Origin: Vibrio owensii CAIM 1854 = LMG 25443
Lineage (GTDB): Bacteria > Pseudomonadota > Gammaproteobacteria > Enterobacterales > Vibrionaceae
Direction of reading: 5' to 3'
DNA length: 63,070 nt
Assembly (NCBI RefSeq): GCF_000817815.1
Contig: NZ_JPRD01000046.1
Location: 1-63,070, forward strand
The notes beneath the pieces are model-generated. The model had not been told where the DNA came from and made no database searches. It saw only the letters and a program-made list of their open reading frames with translations. Within the stretch, counting starts at the first letter, position 1; each line of letters opens with the position of its first letter. Shown here piece by piece: positions 43,274-50,266 of the stretch. Both the position numbers and the translations under genes were made by a program.

Positions 43274-43666
43274 TTAGTTATCTTGTGCTTCGCGAATTTG
43301 TACGCGGAATTGAGTCCCGTTAGGGTTCACCGTCACTTCAGACAAAGTCACTTGTTCAAATCCACGCACGATCATTTTGCGCCATGGCCCCGGTTTGGTA
43401 TTCACCTCAAGACCAGTGTTGTCGTACCAGTAAAAGCGGTAAAGGATCTCTTGGTCACCTTTATAGTTACTGCTCAACTGCACAACGCCACGCGGACGGT
43501 CATCCACATAAGTCGTGGTAATGTTGTCTACCAACAGGCGACTACCCATGACGTTATCGTGGAAGAAAACCTTTTGGGTTTGCCCATCGATTCGGATACC
43601 AGCGGTGTTGTCAGCACAACCCGCTAAACCAATGATCACTGCCAAGCCAATAAGCCATGCTCTCAT
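43274..43666 (-). CDS. ycfL: YcfL family lipoprotein (DUF1425)
   Basis: This is a 130-residue lipoprotein (signal MRAWLIGLAVIIGLAGC, lipobox LAGC) with a single beta-rich DUF1425 domain. Characteristic stretches are VFFHDNVMGSRLLVDNI and YRFYWYDNTGLEV. Its start codon overlaps the stop of the upstream lipoprotein gene by one base (TAATG), so the two are translationally coupled. It precedes lpoB, as in enterics. Function is unknown; the conserved neighbourhood suggests an envelope or peptidoglycan link. Confidence 0.92.
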   Translation of the reverse strand: MRAWLIGLAVIIGLAGCADNTAGIRIDGQTQKVFFHDNVMGSRLLVDNITTTYVDDRPRGVVQLSSNYKGDQEILYRFYWYDNTGLEVNTKPGPWRKMIVRGFEQVTLSEVTVNPNGTQFRVQIREAQDN

Positions 43667-45060
43667 TACAACCTCCCTAGTTGTTTATGCCAAACTGTGG
43701 AATGCGATCCCTGACGAGATACCCAAACCAACGTTGTTTGCTGTGCTGGCACTTCGAATTGATACACCTGATCGCCAACGTTTAAGCTTTGCTGCCCCGG
43801 TTTCACGACTTTCGACGCCGTTTTCACCGTACCTGGTAGCGTCTGCCAACTTCTGGTATCAGGTTGTTCGGTTAATGTATTCCACACATTGAAAAGAATG
43901 TTGCCGACATCATCGCCTTTTGCCGCTTCTTTTCGGATTCTGTCTTTTGCCCAAACACGAATCGCTTGGCGAATCACAATCGTAGTCAAACGTTCGTGCA
44001 AATCGTTTTGCGCCATCGCGTTCACATCGGCCAATGTGCTTGAAGGTAGCTTGTTACCATTTAGCGCAACATCGCCAAAACGCTGTGTTCCACGTTTCGG
44101 GTAGTAAGGCAACGCAAGCGAGTAAATCGCACCGTCGCCTCGGCTATCATAAATCGGCAAATCAATGCGCCAACCTTGCAGCGCTTCCACCACGCCTTGC
44201 TCGTCTATCACGATCACGCGACCTTGTGACTTACTCAGTCCTGAAGGTGCTTTGCCGTAACGTTTTTCCAGCATACGAAGATCTTGACGCATGCCGAGTT
44301 TTTTCGCGGCATACATTGTACTTTCAATCACTTGCTTGTTATCTGGCATCACAGCGAGCGCGCGACGATAGTCTACGTACGCACTGTTCAAATCTCGTGA
44401 CGCTTCATAAAGCAAACCAGAAAGGTAGAACAAGTAACCATTTTGCACTGAGCTAAGCTTCTTGCCTGCGTCTGGGTAGTTAGCTAACACGCTACCTAGG
44501 TTCGCTGACATACCTTGCTTCTTAAGATCCTTCTCTGCCTGCTTTAGTTCCTTTTCACGTGCTTTCTTTGCCGCTTCTTGCACTTGGTTTGCACGACGCA
44601 TTTCAACCAATGCCCCTTCAAGGTCATTCTTTTGTAGGTAGTTCAGACCGAGGTACAAATGCAAAAAGCCGAGTTCATAGTCGGCAGGTTGGTATTCGTT
44701 TAGGTTGTCGTTAACGGCAAGAGACCCAACACTGGTCGCCGTTTCCGTTACAGAAATGGTTGCGCGATCTTGTTGTTTACGCACTGCACGATCGCTGTCT
44801 TCAAGTGAACTCAGGCTTTTTGGGTAGTCTTGGGCAAGAAACGAGATTCGACCTTGCTCAAAGTTGCCAAGTATATCGCCACCAACATCACTCGATTGCA
44901 GTTGCTCAGCTTTGGCATATTCACCCGCAACCACTGCCTGATAGACTTGTTTATTTTGGTCGCTGTAATGACTGAAGAGGTTGCCAGCGGACAAGTTTGC
45001 ACATCCTGTAGCAAGCAGGACCCAGCTCATTAATCCGAATAGCTTCACACCATGTTTCAC
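43666..45060 (-). CDS. TPR-like lipoprotein of the COG3014 group
   Basis: This is a 464-residue exported lipoprotein. The GTG at 45060 is chosen because GGAG lies six bases upstream; a second GTG at 45072 contains that site. The signal ends at lipobox ATGC. Helical repeats resembling TPR (about 35-230, YLGLNYLQKNDLEGALVEMRRA) are followed by a beta-rich C-terminal domain with a GRVIVIDEQGVVEA stretch. It is the first of three consecutive lipoprotein genes (this, ycfL, lpoB), an insertion relative to E. coli, where hinT is next to ycfL. The function is unknown. Confidence 0.87.
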   Translation of the reverse strand: MKHGVKLFGLMSWVLLATGCANLSAGNLFSHYSDQNKQVYQAVVAGEYAKAEQLQSSDVGGDILGNFEQGRISFLAQDYPKSLSSLEDSDRAVRKQQDRATISVTETATSVGSLAVNDNLNEYQPADYELGFLHLYLGLNYLQKNDLEGALVEMRRANQVQEAAKKAREKELKQAEKDLKKQGMSANLGSVLANYPDAGKKLSSVQNGYLFYLSGLLYEASRDLNSAYVDYRRALAVMPDNKQVIESTMYAAKKLGMRQDLRMLEKRYGKAPSGLSKSQGRVIVIDEQGVVEALQGWRIDLPIYDSRGDGAIYSLALPYYPKRGTQRFGDVALNGNKLPSSTLADVNAMAQNDLHERLTTIVIRQAIRVWAKDRIRKEAAKGDDVGNILFNVWNTLTEQPDTRSWQTLPGTVKTASKVVKPGQQSLNVGDQVYQFEVPAQQTTLVWVSRQGSHSTVWHKQLGRL

Positions 45061-45096
45061 ATTTATCTCCACAAATGTGTTGTTCGTCAGGAATAA

Positions 45097-45126
45097 AGAA
45101 GTGGATGAATCACTTCACCCACTTCT
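45097..45126 (-). other. Intercistronic hairpin between hinT and the COG3014 lipoprotein gene
   Basis: AGAAGTGG (45097-45104) and CCACTTCT (45119-45126) pair in the 72-bp gap after hinT. There is no strong T-run on the minus strand, so it may be a stabilising stem or leaky terminator within the operon. Confidence 0.4.
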
Positions 45127-45132
45127 AATAGA

Positions 45133-45483
45133 TTAGCTCAATACCATAGGACCTAAAGGACGACCGCCCACTAGGTGCATATGAATATGATAGACTTCCT
45201 GACCGCCATGTGAGTTACAGTTTACGATCAAACGGTAACCGTCTTCTGCAATGCCTTCTTCTTTAGCAAGCTTCTTCGCTACCGTGAACATACGTCCCAT
45301 CATCGCTTCGTCTTCCGCTTCCACGTCATTTACTGTCGGGATCAGCTTATTTGGAATGATAAGGATATGGCTTGGCGCACGCGGATTGATGTCACGAAAT
45401 GCCGTTACTAAGTCATCTTGGTAAAGGACATCTGCTGGGATTTCTTTGCGAATAATTTTGCTAAAGATGGTTTCTTCCGCCAT
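45133..45483 (-). CDS. hinT: HIT-family purine nucleoside phosphoramidase HinT
   Basis: HinT hydrolyses adenosine 5'-phosphoramidates. The 116-residue protein has the histidine triad HIHMHLVGGRPL near residue 98 and the opening MAEETIFSKIIRKEIPADVLYQDD. The C-terminus ending GPMVLS is close to that of E. coli HinT. It heads the minus-strand cluster hinT-lipoprotein-ycfL-lpoB-thiK-ycfP. It is divergent from the chemoreceptor gene, with a 235-bp region between them. The identification is firm. Confidence 0.96.
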   Translation of the reverse strand: MAEETIFSKIIRKEIPADVLYQDDLVTAFRDINPRAPSHILIIPNKLIPTVNDVEAEDEAMMGRMFTVAKKLAKEEGIAEDGYRLIVNCNSHGGQEVYHIHMHLVGGRPLGPMVLS

Positions 45484-45718
45484 GGGTACTCCATTTTATA
45501 AGGTGTGTAACCTATTTAGTATGCGCTAAGCCAAAAGCGAGCTCAATAAAAAACAGTGTTCACTTAACATTATCAATATAAGTCGTGACGTTGAAGCTTT
45601 TTTTGTCGTGTGCGTCATAAAACGTGCGTCGCAAACTCAATACAATCCAGTGAATTTTGTTACTTTTTTAAGACAATTCTTATTTATATTGTCTATTTTT
45701 GGGAGAGGAAGCTCACTT

Positions 45719-47710
45719 ATGCGAGGTTCAGTTATTAAACGGATGTATGCAGGCTTCGCACTGATCATCGTCCTGTTTGCTGTCACGATTGCCATTATGA
45801 TGGGGGGCATGAATGATATTCACGGTAAGTTTGAGACGGTATCTAAGTCTTCATTACCACTTGTTTCATTATCTAACCAAACCAGTGTTGAACTGCTTTC
45901 TGCAGACAAATCTTTTAAAGACTTCCTGACCACAGAGAATAAACAACGCATGGACGAGATGCGTCAGGAATTTGCCAAATCTCAACAAACCTTTGAAGCG
46001 ACCTTGAGCCAACTTGAAGTCGCGAGCCAAATCTACCCTTCTCTTGCCGAACCTTTTTCTCAGCTTAAAGAACTTGAGCAGAGCTATTTTACTGAAGCAA
46101 AAGAAGCCATGAATAACTACGAAGCCATGTTCGCTGCACAAGAAGAAGTGCAAAAGTCTTCTCGTCGCTTCCAGCAACTTAACACTGAGCTTTCTGTTGG
46201 TCTGAAAGAGTACGTGGCGGACCAATCCAGTATCTCTGTAAAAGTGATGGCAAAGAGCTACTTCATCAAATTGAAAGATGCAGAAGTCATTACGTCCGAT
46301 GCCTTAGCAAGCTCGAACCCTGAGTTTGTAACTGAAGCCGTAGCGAAAAACCGCAAGGCCGTCACACACCTCAACTACGCATTCCGTGGTTTGGTAACTC
46401 AACTTCCTGAGCTTCAAAAAGCTTTTGGTGAATCAGTAGAACAATTCACACGTGACGTCGGTATGCGTGGCGGTGTGTTAGACCAACACAACAACTACCT
46501 TTCGGCTCGTGCGGCGCTTTACAACAACATTGCGAACCTTGCCACCAAAGTTGACTCAAGCATGTCGATTCTTGAGCAGTTCACAACAACCGCAACAGAC
46601 AAGCTCAACGAATCTTTAGCGGATGCAGGAGACATTTACTCAGCAGGCGTGACCAAAGCGATTGTAATTGCTGTGATTGTCGTTCTGTTTGCAACCGCCA
46701 TCGGTTACCACATCGCACAAAGTGTCCGTGAGCCACTAACACGCATCTTGAAAGTGTTAGAAAGCCTGACAGAAGGCGACATGACACAGCGTATTGAAAA
46801 CCGTCACAACAACGAATTTAGCCGCGTAAGTGGGCATATCAATACCCTTGCAGACAGTTTGCACAACATTCTTGTGAAGCTTAACGACGCTTCAGAAAAC
46901 CTTGCTTCAACCGCTTCAACGAATGAGCAAACCTCTTCTCAAGCGCAAGGTCAGTTGAACTCACAGCGTGAGCAAACCGCAAATGTGGCGACAGCGATGA
47001 CAGAGATGTCTCACTCGGTTCAAGAAGTCGCACAAAGTGCACAAGGCTCACTAGAAATGGTTCAGCGTGTAGAAACGGCTTCTGACCAAGGTCGCAACGT
47101 TATGAACAGTAACATCTCGACCATTAACCAGTTAGAAACGCGTTTGAATGAATCTGTGTCTGCGGTTTCTGAGCTACAGAGAATGAGCGGCCAAATCGGT
47201 TCGATTCTCGACGTGATTCGTAACATCGCTGAACAAACTAACTTGTTGGCACTCAACGCTGCCATTGAAGCCGCTCGTGCGGGTGAACAAGGTCGTGGCT
47301 TTGCGGTTGTTGCGGATGAAGTTCGCGTGCTGGCTTCCAAGACCACACAATCGACAACTGAGATTGAAGCAATGATCAGTAACCTTCAATCGAGTTCGCA
47401 GTCTGCTAGCCAAGTTATTCAGAGCTGTATGAGTGATATGGAAATGTCCGTTGAGCAAGCTTCAAAAGCAAACAGTTCAATGGAAGAAATCCAAGCGCTT
47501 ATTATCGAAATCAGCCAGATGAGTACCCACATATCTCAAGCGGCAGCAGAGCAGAGCGAGACTTCAGCGGATATTGCGCGCAGCATTGAAGACATCAATA
47601 GCATTGCCGATCAAAGCTACCATGCGATGTCGAGCATTGCTCAAACTAGTGAATCTTTGACGCAATTAGCGCATCAGCAAAACGAACTGGTTCATCGATT
47701 TAAGCTATAA
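45719..47710 (+). CDS. Methyl-accepting chemotaxis protein
   Basis: This is a 663-residue chemoreceptor. The start at 45719 is chosen for the strong GGGAGAGGAAG site; residues encoded upstream are not needed. The N-terminal membrane segment (about 8-30) is followed by a helical periplasmic sensor (about 31-310), a second segment (AIVIAVIVVLFATAIGYHIA, about 315-335) and HAMP. The signalling domain has its hairpin tip in EQTNLLALNAAIEAARAGEQGRGFAVVADEVR. No C-terminal receptor-tethering pentapeptide is present. The ligand is unknown. It is monocistronic with its own terminator. Confidence 0.95.
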   Translation: MRGSVIKRMYAGFALIIVLFAVTIAIMMGGMNDIHGKFETVSKSSLPLVSLSNQTSVELLSADKSFKDFLTTENKQRMDEMRQEFAKSQQTFEATLSQLEVASQIYPSLAEPFSQLKELEQSYFTEAKEAMNNYEAMFAAQEEVQKSSRRFQQLNTELSVGLKEYVADQSSISVKVMAKSYFIKLKDAEVITSDALASSNPEFVTEAVAKNRKAVTHLNYAFRGLVTQLPELQKAFGESVEQFTRDVGMRGGVLDQHNNYLSARAALYNNIANLATKVDSSMSILEQFTTTATDKLNESLADAGDIYSAGVTKAIVIAVIVVLFATAIGYHIAQSVREPLTRILKVLESLTEGDMTQRIENRHNNEFSRVSGHINTLADSLHNILVKLNDASENLASTASTNEQTSSQAQGQLNSQREQTANVATAMTEMSHSVQEVAQSAQGSLEMVQRVETASDQGRNVMNSNISTINQLETRLNESVSAVSELQRMSGQIGSILDVIRNIAEQTNLLALNAAIEAARAGEQGRGFAVVADEVRVLASKTTQSTTEIEAMISNLQSSSQSASQVIQSCMSDMEMSVEQASKANSSMEEIQALIIEISQMSTHISQAAAEQSETSADIARSIEDINSIADQSYHAMSSIAQTSESLTQLAHQQNELVHRFKL

Positions 47711-47753
47711 AATCCGCGGCCAAATTTAACGGATTTATTGCAACCAACTGTAT

Positions 47754-47789
47754 AAGGGTGACTTTTTATTGAAGTCGCCCTTGTTTTTT
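47754..47789 (+). terminator. Terminator of the chemoreceptor gene
   Basis: AAGGGTGACTT and AAGTCGCCCTT form an 11-bp stem (one G-U pair), followed by GTTTTTT. Confidence 0.9.
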
Positions 47790-47875
47790 ATGAGCTGTGT
47801 CTACATATGGTTTATATGGCTTGCTCATCCCTTTTCTTTTCTCTTTTCGAGCAAGCCAAATAAGAAGGAAAACCT

Positions 47876-49036
47876 ATGGCTGTTCATGTTGGTATTATCG
47901 ACCAAGATCCAGTGAGATTAGTCACTCCTCTTTTGGATAATCGCACTGTAAGTACACATATCGTCTTCATCGGCGACAAGAGCCAATCCGATATGTACGA
48001 GCGACTGAGCGCAGTATTAGAGCAGCGAGAAATTACGTCTGAATTCTTTGAAATTCCTTCTGCAGTAAACACTTCTCTGATCAAACAATCTGTCCACAAA
48101 TTGGCAAAAGACCTCCACGACCGAGGTGAAGAAGTTAAACTCAATGCAAGTTGTGGCCTACGTCACCGCCTGCTTTCCGTGTACGAAGTCTTCCGTACTT
48201 ACCGTTGGCCTATCTTCGTAGTAGAACCAAACAGTGACAAACTGTGCTGGCTTTACCCAGATGGCAAAGAAGATACACAAGTAGAAGACCACATTACCAT
48301 CTCTGATTACCTCACTATTTTCGGCGCACGCGGTGAATTCCACCACGTAGACCTTCCTCCTCAACTTGACCAAAAGCTTTACGAACTGGGTGAACGCTGG
48401 GCATCTAACGCACTTGAGCTTGGCCCTGGCCTTGCTACGTTGAACTACCTTGCAACCACTTGTCGTAAAGAGCAGAAGCTGGATGTTGAGCTTTCTGAGA
48501 AACAACAAGGCTATCGCGAGCTGAACATGCTGCTGACCGATTTGGTCGAGGCACAAATCGCGACATACGAAAATGGCGTGCTGACGTTTGCGGATGAAGA
48601 CGCTCGTCGTTTCTCTAACGGTGAATGGTTAGAAACGCTAGTGCACAGCACTGTGAAGCAGATTCAAGACACCATGCCGACGATCCAAGACCGTTCATTG
48701 AACGTGCAGGTTTATCGCAAACTCGGTGAAAGCGAAGTTCGCAATGAACTTGATGTCGCAACAGTGGTGAACAACAAACTTCACATCATCGAATGTAAGA
48801 CCAAAGGCATGCGCGATGATGGCGATGACACCTTGTACAAGCTTGAATCTTTGCGTGATCTGTTAGGTGGTCTACAAGCTCGTGCCATGCTGGTCAGCTT
48901 CCGTCCGCTGCGTCATAACGACATCACTCGTGCTGAAGACTTAGGGTTAGCACTTATCGGCCCAGACGAGCTGAAAGATCTCAAAACTCACCTAACTGCT
49001 TGGTTTGAAGCCGCAGGTGGTTCTGACGAAATCTAA
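47876..49036 (+). CDS. DUF1887 protein: CARF domain fused to PD-(D/E)xK nuclease (Card1/Can2-like, VC1899-type)
   Basis: This is a 386-residue cytoplasmic protein. An N-terminal CARF-type Rossmann domain (about 1-145) is followed by a helical linker and a C-terminal restriction-endonuclease-like domain. The nuclease motifs are NGEWLE (about 247-252), NELDVATV (E291, D293) and ECKTK (E306, K308), so the catalytic set looks complete. In Card1/Can2 proteins the CARF domain binds cyclic tetra-adenylate from type III CRISPR complexes. Here there is no CRISPR or cas gene nearby. The ligand loop reads NASCGLRH (residues 90-97) rather than the NxTGGTK-like loop I recall for Card1. The V. cholerae homologue VC1899 has a structure (PDB 1XMX, from memory). 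The role is unknown; a CRISPR-independent nucleotide-activated nuclease is inferred. Confidence 0.92.
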   Translation: MAVHVGIIDQDPVRLVTPLLDNRTVSTHIVFIGDKSQSDMYERLSAVLEQREITSEFFEIPSAVNTSLIKQSVHKLAKDLHDRGEEVKLNASCGLRHRLLSVYEVFRTYRWPIFVVEPNSDKLCWLYPDGKEDTQVEDHITISDYLTIFGARGEFHHVDLPPQLDQKLYELGERWASNALELGPGLATLNYLATTCRKEQKLDVELSEKQQGYRELNMLLTDLVEAQIATYENGVLTFADEDARRFSNGEWLETLVHSTVKQIQDTMPTIQDRSLNVQVYRKLGESEVRNELDVATVVNNKLHIIECKTKGMRDDGDDTLYKLESLRDLLGGLQARAMLVSFRPLRHNDITRAEDLGLALIGPDELKDLKTHLTAWFEAAGGSDEI

Positions 49037-49059
49037 TCGTCAATATCGAACAAAAATCA

Positions 49060-49084
49060 AAAAGCAGCCTCGAGCTGCTTTTTT
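49060..49084 (+). terminator. Terminator of the CARF-nuclease gene
   Basis: AAAAGCAGC and GCTGCTTTT arms around CTCGA, with a T-run after, lie about 25 bases after the stop. Confidence 0.92.
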
Positions 49085-49132
49085 ATTGCGTCAGATTTGT
49101 TGTATGAATACTCAGACAAAACTGCCAGATAG

Positions 49133-49161
49133 AAAAAACCAGAGGCGAACCTCTGGTTTTT
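49133..49161 (-). terminator. Terminator of udp
   Basis: AAAAACCAGAGG and CCTCTGGTTTTT arms with a 4-nt loop give a T-run on the minus strand. It can act on both strands. Confidence 0.9.
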
Positions 49162-49194
49162 CCCGTTTGTTTAAATGCCAACTAAATGTTGTGC

Positions 49195-49953
49195 TTAAAG
49201 CATCTTACGCGCTGCTTCTACTACAACTTTAATTGAGCGAGCTTCCGTTTCTTTCAGCGTTGAATGATCTGGAATCTCTTTTTGTGTACGGTTGATGATT
49301 ACACCCGCCACACAACCTGCTTTCAGGCCAGAGCTTGCACACATGGTTAGCAGTGTTGCTGACTCCATTTCGAAGTTCAAAACGCCCATGTCTTGCCACT
49401 CTTGCATAGAACCTTGGAAGCGCTTAACAACACGACCAGAGAACGTATCGTAACGCTCTTGACCAGGGTAGAAAGTGTCACTTGAAGCAGTCACACCCAT
49501 ATGAACGGTTGCACCAGACTCTTCAACAGCTGCTTTCATTGCTGTTGCGATTTCGAAGTCTGCTACTGCTGGGAACTCCATTGGAGCAAAGTGTAGGCTC
49601 GCGCCGTCTAGACGAACAGAACCTGTAGTAACGATCATGTCACCTACGTTTACGTGTGGCTGGATTGCGCCAGTCGTACCAACACGTAGGAAAGTGCGAA
49701 CGCCAAGCTGCGCTAGTTCTTCTACTGCGATAGACGTAGATGGACCGCCGATACCTGTAGAACAAACCACAACAGGTTTACCGTCTAGCTCTGCACGGTA
49801 TAGCGTGTATTCACGGTGACTTGCTAGAAATACTGGGTTTTCCATTTCTTCTGCGATTTTTTGTACGCGCGCTGGATCGCCTGGAATGATTGCTAGAGTA
49901 GCACCATTAAGATCCGCTTCAGTAACACCTAAATGGAATACAGCTTGAGACAT
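49195..49953 (-). CDS. udp: Uridine phosphorylase
   Basis: Udp cleaves uridine to uracil and ribose-1-phosphate. The 252-residue protein starts at 49953 with AAGGAG nine bases upstream. The family motifs are FHLGVTEADLNGATLAIIPGDPARV at the N-terminus, VVCSTGIGGPSTSIAVEELAQLG (about 68-90) and NFEMESATLLTM (about 195). Upstream lies a CRP site in the class II position, in keeping with CRP/CytR control in E. coli. The neighbour CARF protein is convergent and probably unrelated. Confidence 0.96.
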   Translation of the reverse strand: MSQAVFHLGVTEADLNGATLAIIPGDPARVQKIAEEMENPVFLASHREYTLYRAELDGKPVVVCSTGIGGPSTSIAVEELAQLGVRTFLRVGTTGAIQPHVNVGDMIVTTGSVRLDGASLHFAPMEFPAVADFEIATAMKAAVEESGATVHMGVTASSDTFYPGQERYDTFSGRVVKRFQGSMQEWQDMGVLNFEMESATLLTMCASSGLKAGCVAGVIINRTQKEIPDHSTLKETEARSIKVVVEAARKML

Positions 49954-50021
49954 AAGTCGCTCCTTGTTGTGGCTTATTTTGTAAACAATAAGCTCATTAA
50001 TAAGTTGTTGGGTACAGATGC

Positions 50022-50064
50022 ACTGTAGCGAACCTTTCACCAACATTGAGTGATCACAGTCACA
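50022..50064 (-). promoter_or_regulatory. Class II CRP promoter of udp
   Basis: On the minus strand TGTGACTGTGATCACT (50049-50064) matches the CRP consensus with one mismatch in the second half. A -10 element TACAGT (50022-50027) predicts a start at about 50015, which puts the site centre at -41.5. A partial second match (TGTGATCTAAA, about 50106-50116) lies further upstream. In E. coli udp is regulated by CRP and CytR. Confidence 0.65.
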
Positions 50065-50206
50065 ATGAAACAATGTAATAAATCTACACTTTCAAATAAA
50101 AACGGTTTAGATCACACTTTAATAGCCAAAAGATCATTTCGTTGCATACTAATGAGTGATTTGCCAAACGAATTATTCAGCACAGTGATTACCGTTTTAT
50201 GGACAC

Positions 50207-50240
50207 AAAAAAGCCCAAGACACAATTGCCTTGGGCTTCT
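50207..50240 (-). terminator. Terminator of zntA
   Basis: AAGCCCAAG (50211-50219) and CTTGGGCTT (50230-50238) arms are followed on the minus strand by six T residues. Confidence 0.9.
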
Positions 50241-50266
50241 TATTCATCGCTCAGCTGTTAACTGAT

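Noticed and set aside
43229..43627. A 132-codon plus-strand frame opposite ycfL
   Set aside because: It mirrors the coding strand of a well-supported lipoprotein gene and has no family resemblance.
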